Assembly (NCBI GenBank): GCA_030158285.1
Contig: JAOATF010000169.1
Location: 1 to 38,507, forward strand
Reading direction: 5' to 3'
DNA: 38,507 nt
From: Hyphomonadaceae bacterium
GTDB lineage: Bacteria > Pseudomonadota > Alphaproteobacteria > Caulobacterales > Hyphomonadaceae
Of this stretch, positions 14,949-25,639 are shown piece by piece. The notes below the pieces were generated by a model. That model saw nothing but the letters and a program-made list of their open reading frames with translations. It was not told where the DNA came from and did not search any database. The position numbers were made by a program, and so were the translations under genes. Positions within the stretch are counted from its first letter, which is position 1; every line of letters starts with the position of its first letter.

Positions 14949-16256
14949 TCACCCCGCTCTCCGCATCACCGCCATGTAGAAGCCATCCGTCCCCGCCGTT
15001 CGCGGCGTGAGGCGAACCGAGCCATCGGGACGGCGGCATTTGCGGAGAAGCTTCGCGCCGGCCTCGGTCAGCTGGCCGGACTTGATGGCGGCGTCGGCGG
15101 TGTCTTCCGCCACGAAATCCGGACGGTCAGCAAGGAAGCTGGCGAACTGGTCTTCGTTCTCTTCCATCAGGAAGGAACATGTCACATAAACGAGACGCCC
15201 GCCCGGTTTCACATAGGTGCAGGCCTGGCGGAGGATCATGGCCTGGTCGCCGACGCGCTTTTCCAGCGCGTTGGGCTGCACGCGCCATTTCGCGTCGGGC
15301 TTGCGCCGCCATGTGCCGACGCCGGTGCACGGCGCGTCGATCATCACGAGGTCCATCTTGTCTTCGAGATCGTCGAGCGACGCGTTCTCTTTCGGATGGC
15401 GCAGCTGCACGTTGCGGATGCCGGCGCGTTCGATGCGCGGGATCAGGGCGGAGAGGCGGCGGCCATCGATGTCGTGGCTGAAAATCTGGCCCTTGTTCTG
15501 CATCATCGCGGCCATGGCGATGGTCTTGCCGCCACCGCCGGCGCAGTAATCCAGCACCTGCTCGCCCGGCGCGGCGCACGAAACCGCCGCCGCGATCTGG
15601 CTGCCCATGTCCTGCACTTCGACCCAGCCCTTGGAGTAGGCTGGAATAGCTTCCACCGCCTCGCCACGCTCGACACTGTCAGCGGCGGGAATACGGAAGC
15701 CGTTCTTCAGCTCCGGCATCTGCTTCGCCTTGACGCCTTCGAGCGCGCGGCCGGCTTTCTCCGGGTCGGACTTCAGAGTGTTGACGCGCAGGTCGATCGG
15801 CGCGCGGCTGGCCATCGCCATGGCTTCGGGCACGGCGTCGGGGCCGAAGGCGCGCGCAAGATGCGGCGCCAGCCATTCAGGATAGTCGCCACGTATGTGC
15901 GGCGCGGCGGAGGGATCGGGCGCGAGGAGGACGCCTTCGCGCTCCTTCGCATTCATTGCGGCGGGCGCGTGCTCGTCCTTCAGCGCTTCCTCGATCTTAC
16001 GGACATCCCAGCCCCAGGCGTGCTTCAACGCACCGATGGCGAGGACACGCGGACCGGTTCCGCCCATAGCATGTTCAATCGAATTCTTCCGGCGCAGTGC
16101 ATCGACCACAAGGCCAGAAATCCAGGCGCGATCGCGCGAGCCAGCAAAGCGGGACTTCTTGCCCCAGTCACGCACAGCGTCCTTCACCGGCGTGCGTCGC
16201 TCGAGCACGTCGCGCAGGACTTCGATGGCCGCCGCGATCTTTCCGCCGTCTCTCAT
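14949..16256 (-). CDS. RsmB/NOP-family RNA cytosine-C5 methyltransferase
   Basis: The 435-residue enzyme transfers a methyl group from S-adenosylmethionine to C5 of a cytosine in rRNA (C967 of 16S rRNA for RsmB proper). Visible motifs are the SAM-binding VLDYCAGGGGKTIAMAAMM, the Asp motif SHDIDGRRLSAL, motif IV DAPCTGVGTWRRKPDAKWR and the catalytic-Cys motif VYVTCSFLMEEN. The PCTG in place of the common PCSG is a mild variant. The chosen ATG at 16254-16256 overlaps the upstream DUF3088 stop. A longer in-frame extension is only the shadow of that gene. The N-terminal helical region is consistent with an RsmB-type NusB-like part. Confidence 0.92.
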   Translation of the reverse strand: MRDGGKIAAAIEVLRDVLERRTPVKDAVRDWGKKSRFAGSRDRAWISGLVVDALRRKNSIEHAMGGTGPRVLAIGALKHAWGWDVRKIEEALKDEHAPAAMNAKEREGVLLAPDPSAAPHIRGDYPEWLAPHLARAFGPDAVPEAMAMASRAPIDLRVNTLKSDPEKAGRALEGVKAKQMPELKNGFRIPAADSVERGEAVEAIPAYSKGWVEVQDMGSQIAAAVSCAAPGEQVLDYCAGGGGKTIAMAAMMQNKGQIFSHDIDGRRLSALIPRIERAGIRNVQLRHPKENASLDDLEDKMDLVMIDAPCTGVGTWRRKPDAKWRVQPNALEKRVGDQAMILRQACTYVKPGGRLVYVTCSFLMEENEDQFASFLADRPDFVAEDTADAAIKSGQLTEAGAKLLRKCRRPDGSVRLTPRTAGTDGFYMAVMRRAG

Positions 16257-16585
16257 GGATGCGGACCCACGCCGCCGTGGCGGCTCGTGAGCGCGCGGCC
16301 GATAGCGCGAACATCCTGCAGGATCGCGTACTCGCCCACGATGATCGCGTCGCCGGGCGCACGTTCCTTGTCCATCACCAGCATCGGGCAGCCTTGCCGC
16401 TCGGGGCCGACGAGATCGATGATCTCCTGCCGCGGACGCGGGAAGCCGATGCGCCGGACGTCGATCCTGGCGTTCCAGTGCGGGTTGGCGATCAGCGCGC
16501 CTTCGAGGGTCGCGCAATCATTGCAGTACCACTCGAAACCGCCATCGGGGAACGGCGCGGCAAGGATGAACAACTGGTCTTTCAT
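16253..16585 (-). CDS. DUF3088 family protein
   Basis: The 110-residue protein begins MKDQLFILAAPF and has the family blocks FEWYCNDCATLEGAL, ARIDVRRIGFPRPRQEIIDLVG, CPMLVMD and a His-rich end. DUF3088 proteins look like thioredoxin-fold relatives with a CxxC-like pair (YCNDC), and their function is not known. The gene overlaps rsmB by 4 bp and should be translated with it. guaB lies upstream across the small membrane-protein gene. Confidence 0.88.
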   Translation of the reverse strand: MKDQLFILAAPFPDGGFEWYCNDCATLEGALIANPHWNARIDVRRIGFPRPRQEIIDLVGPERQGCPMLVMDKERAPGDAIIVGEYAILQDVRAIGRALTSRHGGVGPHP

Positions 16586-16700
16586 GGCGCCCTCTTAGCG
16601 AAGGTCAAAGCGCGTGTCTGCCCCTTGCAAGTAACATGGCGACACTCGGGCAGAAACCCAACCTCAAGCCTCAGCGCGTCGCCAGCGCGATTGCCGAAGC

Positions 16701-16955
16701 CTACTGATCGTCCGCGCGACGGCGACGCATCAGGGAAGAGAGAACCAGCGCCAACAGCACTGCTCCAATCGTCACGGCGCCGATGATCGTCGCAGCCTGT
16801 GCCTGAGCCATACTGTGCTCGAACTCGAGCATGCGGTCATGCCTGACATCGCCACTCGACTCCACGGACGTAGGCCAGAAAATTGCGTACGATACGCCAG
16901 CCGCCACGAATACTACCAGCGCCAGCAACCATATGTTCCCACGCCTAGCTCTCAA
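16701..16955 (-). CDS. Small two-helix membrane protein
   Basis: The 84-residue frame encodes a first hydrophobic segment (NIWLLALVVFVAAGVSYAIF) and a short charged loop. A second segment (ATIIGAVTIGAVLLALVLSSL) is followed by the basic tail RRRRADDQ. The only start giving the first helix is TTG at 16953-16955, with a GGGG run a few bases upstream. The two-helix topology with positive-inside ends supports a real protein. No family is recognised. It sits between guaB and DUF3088 on the same strand. Confidence 0.55.
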   Translation of the reverse strand: MRARRGNIWLLALVVFVAAGVSYAIFWPTSVESSGDVRHDRMLEFEHSMAQAQAATIIGAVTIGAVLLALVLSSLMRRRRADDQ

Positions 16956-17011
16956 GCATGCCCCATCTTGTGTCCGATCAGTATATTACGGTTCAGGTGA
17001 CGAACTGAAGA

Positions 17012-19277
<2,266 letters not shown>

Positions 19278-19286
19278 GCCGCTCCC

Positions 19287-20003
19287 TTACCCCCTGAAGC
19301 CTCTCGCGATCACGAAGATCTCGGGGCTTTCGGTTCGGCTGCTGGGCGGTTTCCAGTGGCGAACGTCGTCGAAATTGGTTTTCAGCATTTCCAACAGCGT
19401 GCCTTGCGCGCCGCCCTGGAAGACCTTGGCGACGAACGTGCCGTTCTTCACGAGATTATCGATGGCGAACTGCGCAGCCATTTCGGCGAGGCCGACGGTG
19501 CGCACGTGATCGGTCTGCTTGTGGCCCACGGTGTTGGCGGCCATGTCGGAGAGGACAACTGTGGGCTTGTCGCCGAGCGCGGCCATCAGCTTCTCGGTCA
19601 TGCCGGGTTCGTGGATGTCGGCCTGGAAGATGGTGACGTCGCCCAGCGGATCGATGGGCAGGAGATCAATGCCGACGAGCCTTGCTGCGCCCTTCTCGAT
19701 CACCACCTGCAGCCAGCCGCCCGGCGCGCTGCCGAGATCAACCACGCGCGCGCCGCGCTTGAGGACGTGGAATTTCTCGTCGATCTCTTTCAGCTTGTAG
19801 GCGGCGCGGGCGCGATAGCCGGCTTCCTGCGCCTTGCGCACATAGGGATCGCGCAGCTGGCGGTCGACCCAGTCGCGCGAGGATTTGGAGAGGGTCTTTT
19901 TCTTGACCTTCTCCTTCTTCTGCATCGTGCGGCCGCTGACATTCTCGACGTCTGCTGGCGGCTTCCAGCGGCGACGGCCCTTGCTGTCTTCAGGTACGCT
20001 CAT
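19287..20003 (-). CDS. rlmE: 23S rRNA (uridine-2'-O)-methyltransferase RlmE (FtsJ)
   Basis: RlmE methylates the 2'-O of U2552 in the A-loop of 23S rRNA during late 50S assembly. The 238-residue protein has the K-D-K-E catalytic set: the Lys in YRARAAYKLKEID, the Asp in VLSDMAANTVG, the Lys in GTFVAKVFQGG and the Glu in RTESPEIF. The SAM motif VVDLGSAPGGW is intact. A basic N-terminal extension of about 45 residues (KKEKVKKKTLSKSSRDW) is usual in alphaproteobacteria. The start overlaps the upstream ppx/gppA stop by 4 bp. Confidence 0.96.
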   Translation of the reverse strand: MSVPEDSKGRRRWKPPADVENVSGRTMQKKEKVKKKTLSKSSRDWVDRQLRDPYVRKAQEAGYRARAAYKLKEIDEKFHVLKRGARVVDLGSAPGGWLQVVIEKGAARLVGIDLLPIDPLGDVTIFQADIHEPGMTEKLMAALGDKPTVVLSDMAANTVGHKQTDHVRTVGLAEMAAQFAIDNLVKNGTFVAKVFQGGAQGTLLEMLKTNFDDVRHWKPPSSRTESPEIFVIARGFRG

Positions 20004-21124
20004 TTCGCGGGCTCCGGTGCTGCAGCCTTCGCGCTGGTCGAGCGGCGGCGGCCGGTCCTGTTCGGCCCGGTCTTGTTGCTAGGCGTGTTCGCGTTGACGG
20101 CGGGGCCGTGGATCATCGAGAGAAGAATGCCTTCGCGCAGGCCACGATCACCGACGCGCAGCTTCGCGGAGGGCCAGGTGGCGAAGATCGAGTCGAGGAT
20201 GGCCATGCCGGGCAGCATGAGTTCGGAGCGGCCGCCGGCGAGGCATGGCTCCTTCGCGCGCTCCTCTGTCGTGGCGCTGCGCAGGCGGAAGATCGTCTTG
20301 CTGAGTTCCGGCAGGTCGACGGTGACGCCATCGACCACGGAGCGGATGTAGCGATCGAGACCGAGATGGCAGCCGACAAGGCTGGTGACCGTTCCCGAAT
20401 TGCCGATCAGCTGGCCACGGCCAGCGCGGAAGAGCGGACCGAAACGCGTGGCGGCGTCGTTCGCGTGCATCAGGCCGGTGACATGCTCCACCATGCGGGC
20501 ATAGCGATCCTCGCCCGTGATCATTTCGTTGAGCGTGACAACGCCGACCGGGAACGACGCCCAGCCGAGAATGGGCGGACGCGCAGCGCACCCCTTCACG
20601 CCACGCGTGGCGGCGGACCGGGCATCGATCCAGCTCAGCTCCGTCGAACCGCCGCCGATGTCGATCACCAGCGCGAAGTCGCTGTTGGGATCGACGAGAT
20701 CGAGCGAGCCGAGCAGCGCGAACTTCGCCTCTTCCTTCGGCGAGATGGTTTCCATGCGCAGGCCGATCTTCGTGCGCACATCGGTGATGAAGTCGCGCCC
20801 GTTGCTGGCGGCGCGACAGGCCTGCGTCGCTATGAAGCGCGAGCGGATGGGCCGGTGCTTCTTCACCTTGTCGGAGCACTTGCGCAGCGCCTCCATCGCG
20901 CGGGCCATCGCATTGTCGGAGAGGCGGCCCGTGGCGGCGAGGCCTTCGCCCAGCGCAACGATCTGCGAATAGGAATCGACCACGCGCAGCCCGCCCGATG
21001 CCGATTTCTCGGCGATCAGCAGGCGGCAATTGTTCGTACCGAGGTCCAGCGCAGCGTATGTATTCGATGCGCCGCCGGACCGTCCCGGCGCCTTGCCGCG
21101 GCGGGAACGTTGAGGCTTCGCCAT
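20000..21124 (-). CDS. Ppx/GppA family exopolyphosphatase / pppGpp phosphohydrolase
   Basis: The 374-residue protein starts MAKPQRSRRGKAPGRSGG at 21122-21124, a basic tail before the ASKHA-fold phosphate motif YAALDLGTNNCRLLIAE. Further blocks are IATQACRAASNG, the second phosphate loop VIDIGGGSTELSWID and IGNSGTVTSL. It lacks the C-terminal HD domain of long Ppx proteins, so its length fits the short alphaproteobacterial form. It may act on polyphosphate or pppGpp, and sequence does not decide which. An earlier in-frame start exists up to 21229 but lacks support. It is coupled to rlmE by a 4-bp overlap. Confidence 0.92.
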   Translation of the reverse strand: MAKPQRSRRGKAPGRSGGASNTYAALDLGTNNCRLLIAEKSASGGLRVVDSYSQIVALGEGLAATGRLSDNAMARAMEALRKCSDKVKKHRPIRSRFIATQACRAASNGRDFITDVRTKIGLRMETISPKEEAKFALLGSLDLVDPNSDFALVIDIGGGSTELSWIDARSAATRGVKGCAARPPILGWASFPVGVVTLNEMITGEDRYARMVEHVTGLMHANDAATRFGPLFRAGRGQLIGNSGTVTSLVGCHLGLDRYIRSVVDGVTVDLPELSKTIFRLRSATTEERAKEPCLAGGRSELMLPGMAILDSIFATWPSAKLRVGDRGLREGILLSMIHGPAVNANTPSNKTGPNRTGRRRSTSAKAAAPEPAK

Positions 21125-21376
21125 GGAGCGATCCGTGATCTTGTTGCGACAGCCATAGCCCGTTCCGCAGGCGATGGCACGGGTCATGTTCTGTTTACTG
21201 TAATGGGAGGTTGCGAGGCCCGTTTTCATGCGTCAAATGAGGCCTCGGCGACTGCAAATCCCCTCACGCGACCCTGTCGCACAAGGAGAATCGCAGGGGC
21301 CAGCTGGGAAAATTCAGGGCATGCAGGTCTGGGGCATCGGGGCGCCGGCCAGCTTTATCCAGGGGCGCCGTCGGCC

Positions 21377-21709
21377 ATGGACGTCAACAAGGCTGCTAAA
21401 TTCGGTATCGGGCAGCAGGTTCGCCACCGTCACTTTCCCTTCAGGGGAATTATCTTCGACGTGGACCCCACTTTCGCGAATACGGAAGAATGGTGGGAAT
21501 CGATTCCCGAAGAAGTGCGTCCGGTGAAGAACCAGCCGTTTTACCACCTGCTCGCCGAGAACGAGAGCTCGTACTACGTGGCCTATGTTTCGGAACAGAA
21601 CCTGTTGGTCGATGAAGCGCCCGAGCCGGTGAACCACCCGCAGATTCCCGAAATGTTCGAGATCGACGATCACGGCCTCTACAAGAAGCGCACGACGACG
21701 GCGCATTGA
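21377..21709 (+). CDS. hspQ: Heat shock protein HspQ
   Basis: HspQ (YccV) binds hemimethylated oriC in E. coli and acts as a specificity factor of the Lon protease. The 110-residue protein begins MDVNKAAKFGIGQQVRHRHF. The signature FPFRGIIFDVDPTF, the tract SIPEEVRPVKNQPFYHLLAENE and YVAYVSEQNLL span nearly its full length. An upstream in-frame extension of hundreds of codons is the antisense shadow of ppx/gppA. The 252 bp upstream were inspected for a sigma-32 promoter and none was convincing. Confidence 0.96.
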   Translation: MDVNKAAKFGIGQQVRHRHFPFRGIIFDVDPTFANTEEWWESIPEEVRPVKNQPFYHLLAENESSYYVAYVSEQNLLVDEAPEPVNHPQIPEMFEIDDHGLYKKRTTTAH

Positions 21710-21792
21710 GTCCGGCGAACCAGGGTTTCTCCAAGATCGACAGATACGGCAGTCGCCGGTAGCTTGCCTCTCAGCCTTGTTGGGAGGTTTGC

Positions 21793-23043
21793 ATGCGTTT
21801 GCCTGCTGCCGTGCTCGCGGCGTTGCTAGCGCCCCTTGCTTCGGCGCAAACGCCATCAGCAACATGGAACATGGTTCTCGACATTCGCGGGCGCGGCGAA
21901 ATCCGGGAACTCGCCATCGCCGACAATGGCGACATTGTCGTCGGTGGCACTGTCGACCGGGCCGAGGAGAGCATTCAGGGCGGCAAGCTTGACGGCTGGC
22001 TGGCGCGGTACGCTGCAGATGGGCGCCTGATCTGGGAACATCGCATCGGCGGAGAATACCGTGACGAAGTCGATGGGCTGGCGATTGCTCCAGACGGTTC
22101 GATCTTTGTGGCGGGCCCGAAAGACATCCGGCTCACCCAGTCGATCAAGGACACCGCCAGCTATGTATCCCGGTATGCAGCAGACGGTGCGTTGGTCTGG
22201 ACGACACCCATCGACGATCCGGATGGCTCGCAAGTCTGGCTGACGTCCCTGCGCTTGCTGGATGATGGATCGGCGCTTGTCGCCGGCAGTCTGGTTTATA
22301 CATGGGGCAACAGCAGCGCCTACGTCGCGAAGATCAGCTATGAAGGTGTGCGGCAATGGCAGCAATCGCCACCAGATTATCCTGCCGGCGTAAATCCAGA
22401 AGCCCCGGGGAAGTCGATCACGATAAGATCGGCAACGGGAGAAATTCGCGTGCAGGAGCATGGGCGCCTTGGTCGCGCAAGGCATGACAACAAGCTCGAT
22501 CTCATTGCCACGCAGCCCGGCTTCAAGGGACCGCTGCCCGCGAGATGTATCGTGGTCGACCTGGCGAGTGGGGATCGGGCAACCGAAAGCTGCGGACCGA
22601 TGGACGACCGGGCAATGCACATGACCGCCGCCTCCGCGCCTTTCACTGCCAGCCGCAGCGCCGATATCGGCACCAGCGATGGGATCGTCAGAAAGTATGA
22701 TGGCGATGGCCAAGTCATCTGGGAGTTTGCGCCCGCAAGCGATGACGGCGACGGTTTCAATGCCGCAGCTCCCACGTCCGATGGCGGCGCCGTGATCGCA
22801 GGCTATCGGCTCCACGGCAGCACAGTTGAGCGCGACAATTGGGATGGCGTTCTGGTCAGGCTGGACCGGGATGGCAAACAGGTCTGGCGGCGCGAGTTCG
22901 ATGCCGGCAAGCGCGACGAACTGACCAATGTCGCCATTCTGCGAGATGGCTCGATCGTTGCGGTCGGGTACACGACCCCAGCCGGCGTGGGCGTCTGGAA
23001 ACCGTGGATCATGCGCCTCAATTCAGCGGGCGAGCTGGAATAG
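21793..23043 (+). CDS. Secreted beta-propeller-like repeat protein
   Basis: The 416-residue protein has a Sec signal peptide cleaved near ASA-QTP. Several copies of an approximately 45-residue unit follow, of the type [DG]GWLARYAADGRLIWEHRIGG then AIAPDGSIFVAG. The unit recurs as YVSRYAADGALVW, IVRKYDGDGQVIWEF and LVRLDRDGKQVWRREF, each followed by a DGS or DGG turn. This pattern is that of SBBP/PQQ-like propeller repeats found in exported proteins. The region at about residues 205-285 breaks the pattern and holds two Cys. No enzymatic motif is visible. A GGGAGG ribosome-binding site precedes the ATG. Its role is unknown. Confidence 0.72.
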   Translation: MRLPAAVLAALLAPLASAQTPSATWNMVLDIRGRGEIRELAIADNGDIVVGGTVDRAEESIQGGKLDGWLARYAADGRLIWEHRIGGEYRDEVDGLAIAPDGSIFVAGPKDIRLTQSIKDTASYVSRYAADGALVWTTPIDDPDGSQVWLTSLRLLDDGSALVAGSLVYTWGNSSAYVAKISYEGVRQWQQSPPDYPAGVNPEAPGKSITIRSATGEIRVQEHGRLGRARHDNKLDLIATQPGFKGPLPARCIVVDLASGDRATESCGPMDDRAMHMTAASAPFTASRSADIGTSDGIVRKYDGDGQVIWEFAPASDDGDGFNAAAPTSDGGAVIAGYRLHGSTVERDNWDGVLVRLDRDGKQVWRREFDAGKRDELTNVAILRDGSIVAVGYTTPAGVGVWKPWIMRLNSAGELE

Positions 23044-23052
23044 CTTTCACGC

Positions 23053-23955
23053 GTGACTGCGACGCAGCGTGACGAATCCCGTGTCCCGCCCTACATTAAG
23101 GGCATGAGCGGCCACATCACCCTTCGGGACGACGATTACGTCATCGACCAGAACTGGGCCGCGTATTCTGCGGACGAGCATGCCGTGTGGGATTTCCTGT
23201 ACCGGCGGCAGGTGGACATTCTCAAGGATCGCGCGGACCCGGCGATGTTGCGCGGGCTGGAGCAGCTCAATCTCAATCGCGGGGGCATTCCCGAGTTCGC
23301 CAAGATCAATGTCGAGCTGAAGGCGCGCACGGGGTTCGAGGTCGTGGCGGTGCCGGGGCTGGTGCCAGACGAAGTGTTCTTCAATCACCTGGCCAATCGC
23401 CGCTTCCCCGCCGGGCAGTTCATCCGCACACGCGCGCAGCTCGACTACCTGCAGGAGCCGGACATCTTCCACGATGTGTTCGGGCATGTGCCGCTGCTGA
23501 CCGATCCGGTGTTCGCCGACTACATGGAGGCGTATGGCAAGGGTGGCCTGCGCGCGATGAAGTTCGGGCGGCTGAAACAGCTCGCGGCGCTGTACTGGTA
23601 TACGGTGGAGTTCGGCCTGATCGAGACGCCGAAGGGCGTGCGCATCTACGGCGCGGGGATTTCATCGTCCAAGGACGAATCGATCTTCGCGCTGGACGAT
23701 CCCTCCCCCAACCGCATCCGCTTCGACCTCGAGCGCGTGATGCGCACGCGCTATCGCATCGACGACTTCCAGCAGACCTATTTCGTCATCCGCTCCTACG
23801 ACGAGCTGTTCCGCGCCACTGTGGATACCGACTTCGCCCCGCTCTACGAGCGTCTGGGCGATGGCGTGGGCTATGGGGCGGACGCGGTGCTGGCGACCGA
23901 TGGCGTGGTGACGCACGGGACGCAGGCTTACGCGAAGGCCAAGAAGGCGGGTTAG
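23053..23955 (+). CDS. phhA: Phenylalanine 4-monooxygenase
   Basis: The enzyme hydroxylates phenylalanine to tyrosine with O2 and tetrahydropterin. The 300-residue frame opens with GTG at 23053. An ATG at 23104 (MSGHITLRDDDYV) is an alternative and would still keep the catalytic core. Iron ligands His140 and His145 lie in DIFHDVFGHVPLL, and Glu186 lies in YWYTVEFGL. RRFPAGQFIR and LDYLQEPDIF are family blocks. No pterin dehydratase (phhB) is next to it. It precedes the palindromic repeat pair and reads the same way as the photolyase operon. Confidence 0.96.
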   Translation: MTATQRDESRVPPYIKGMSGHITLRDDDYVIDQNWAAYSADEHAVWDFLYRRQVDILKDRADPAMLRGLEQLNLNRGGIPEFAKINVELKARTGFEVVAVPGLVPDEVFFNHLANRRFPAGQFIRTRAQLDYLQEPDIFHDVFGHVPLLTDPVFADYMEAYGKGGLRAMKFGRLKQLAALYWYTVEFGLIETPKGVRIYGAGISSSKDESIFALDDPSPNRIRFDLERVMRTRYRIDDFQQTYFVIRSYDELFRATVDTDFAPLYERLGDGVGYGADAVLATDGVVTHGTQAYAKAKKAG

Positions 23956-23980
23956 GCGAGCATCCGCCCGCTGCGCGGTC

Positions 23981-24029
23981 GGCCCCTTCCGGCCCTGCGG
24001 GCCACCTTCCCCGCTTCGCGGGGCAGGAC
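23981..24029. repeat. Palindromic intergenic repeat, copy 1
   Basis: The segment begins GGCCCCTTCCGG and contains CCACCTTCCCCGC-TTCGCGGGG, a hairpin-forming core, then CAGGAC. It aligns over its whole length with the reverse complement of 24055-24104, with several substitutions. It lies in the spacer between phhA and the photolyase gene. Repeats with this core are widespread in intergenic regions of alphaproteobacteria. Confidence 0.75.
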
Positions 24030-24054
24030 CAAACGCCGCTAGCATTGAGAGGAA

Positions 24055-24104
24055 GTCCTCCCTCGCCGAAGGCGGGGGAGGTGGCGCGAAGCGACGGAGG
24101 GGGC
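24055..24104. repeat. Palindromic intergenic repeat, copy 2, inverted
   Basis: The segment runs GTCCTCCCTCGCCGAAGG to GACGGAGGGGGC, with GGCGCGAAGCGACGG in its right half. Its reverse complement matches copy 1 at 23981-24029. The two copies thus face each other across about 25 bp, and flanking arms (near 23960-23980 and 24105-24125) extend the symmetry imperfectly. The whole block of about 165 bp could fold into a large cruciform or a long mRNA hairpin. Confidence 0.75.
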
Positions 24105-24187
24105 TGCCGGCAAAGCCGGCGGACGGCCGCTGATCCATTCCCGGAACTCCTGCGTAGACGTCCCAAAGAAGTTGCCCGTGAGCCGTC

Positions 24188-25639
24188 TTGCCCGAACGCC
24201 CTGTTCTCTTCTGGTTTCGCGACGATCTACGGCTGGCGGATAATCCGGGGCTGGCGGCGGCTGTGGCGAGCGGGAAACCGGTTGTTACTGTCTACATTCT
24301 TGACGACGAAAGCCGGGAGGCGCGGCCCATGGGGGCGGCGTGCCGGTGGTGGCTCGACAAGTCGCTGGCGCTGCTGGGTGAGCGGATCGCGGCCAAGGGC
24401 GGGAAGCTGATCCTGCGCCAGGGGGCGGCTGAGGCCGTGATTGCCGGGCTGGTCGAGGAGACGGGCGCGGAGGCGGTGTACTGGAACCGGCGCTATGGCG
24501 CGGCGCGGAAGATCGACGAGCGGATCAAGGCGGCGCTGAAGGGCGATGGCGTTGCGGTGGAGAGCTTCAACGGCGCGCTGCTGGCCGAACCGTTTGCGCT
24601 GAAGACAGGCGCGGGAAACGACTTCAAGGTGTTCACGCCGTTCTGGAAAGCGCTGCAGGCGAGCCTTGTGATGCCGGCCGCCGCGCCCGAGCCGCGCGTG
24701 CTGAAGACGGTGAACGGTGTTGCGTCGGATGATCCCGAGGACTGGGCGCTGCACCCCACCAAGCCCGACTGGTCGGGTGGCATGGCGGAGGCGTGGACGC
24801 CGGGCGAGATGGGCGCACGCAAGCAGCTGCGCGACTTCCTGAAGGACACCATCGCAGGATATTCCGAGAGCCGTGACCGGCCAGATCAGGACGGCACATC
24901 GCGACTGTCGCCCTATCTGCGCTTCGGCGAGATCAGCCCGCACCAGTGCTGGCGCGCCGCGCGTCATGCGGAGGAAGCCGGCGAAGCCCCGGCGCGCGAC
25001 GTGCAGAAGTTTCTCTCCGAGATCGCCTGGCGCGATTTCTCGTATCACCTGCTCTACCACGATCCGCAGATGCCGAAGCTGAGCTGGCGGCGGCAGTTCG
25101 AGGAGATCGACTGGCGCAAGGGCACGAAGGCCGAGCTTGAAGCGTGGCGGCGCGGACAGACGGGCTATCCCATCGTGGATGCCGGGATGCGCCAGTTGTG
25201 GGCCACGGGCTGGATGCACAATCGCGTGCGCATGATCGTCGCGTCCTTCTTCGCCAAGGACCTGCTGGTTCACTGGCGCCGCGGCGAGGAATGGTTCTGG
25301 GACACGCTCGTCGACGCGGACGAGGCCAACAACGCCAATGGCTGGCAGTGGACGGCGGGCACGGGCGCGGATGCAGCGCCCTATTTCCGCGTGTTCAATC
25401 CCGTGCTGCAGGGCGAGAAGTTCGATCCCAACGGCGACTATGTGCGCCAGTGGGTTCCGGAACTGGGCGAGATGCCCGCGAAGTGGATCCAGAAGCCCTG
25501 GGAAGCGCCGACTTCTGTGCTGACCGACGCGGGCGTCACGCTAGGCGACACCTATCCCCGCCCTATCATTGAACATGACTTCGCGCGGAAGCGGGCGCTC
25601 GAGACGTACAAGACATCCAGCCAGGAAGCCGCAGAATGA
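24188..25639 (+). CDS. phrB: Deoxyribodipyrimidine photolyase
   Basis: The 483-residue flavoprotein repairs UV cyclobutane dimers using light. The N-terminal antenna domain starts VLFWFRDDLRLADNPGLAAA. The FAD domain has TSRLSPYLRFGEISP, DFSYHLLYHDP, GYPIVDAGMRQLWATGWMHNRVRM and WQWTAGTGADAAPYFRVFNP. These are the standard class I CPD blocks with the Trp-rich electron path. The start is TTG at 24188, because the antenna motif begins within 10 codons and no ATG or GTG is in frame nearby. It is the first gene of a four-gene run whose members overlap by 4 bp, and its stop overlaps the flavoprotein start. Confidence 0.96.
   Translation: MPERPVLFWFRDDLRLADNPGLAAAVASGKPVVTVYILDDESREARPMGAACRWWLDKSLALLGERIAAKGGKLILRQGAAEAVIAGLVEETGAEAVYWNRRYGAARKIDERIKAALKGDGVAVESFNGALLAEPFALKTGAGNDFKVFTPFWKALQASLVMPAAAPEPRVLKTVNGVASDDPEDWALHPTKPDWSGGMAEAWTPGEMGARKQLRDFLKDTIAGYSESRDRPDQDGTSRLSPYLRFGEISPHQCWRAARHAEEAGEAPARDVQKFLSEIAWRDFSYHLLYHDPQMPKLSWRRQFEEIDWRKGTKAELEAWRRGQTGYPIVDAGMRQLWATGWMHNRVRMIVASFFAKDLLVHWRRGEEWFWDTLVDADEANNANGWQWTAGTGADAAPYFRVFNPVLQGEKFDPNGDYVRQWVPELGEMPAKWIQKPWEAPTSVLTDAGVTLGDTYPRPIIEHDFARKRALETYKTSSQEAAE

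Noticed and set aside
16636-16707. A 23-codon frame MATLGQKPNLKPQRVASAIA on the plus strand
   Set aside because: It has no ribosome-binding site or recognisable domain and is too short to support. It could be a remnant of a gene end.
20108-21376. A long in-frame extension in front of hspQ
   Set aside because: It runs antisense through ppx/gppA. HspQ family similarity begins exactly at the ATG of 21377.
21125-21376. A search for a sigma-32 promoter or small RNA in the hspQ leader
   Set aside because: No convincing CTTG-type -35 with a matching -10 was found, and no stable extended fold was evident by eye.
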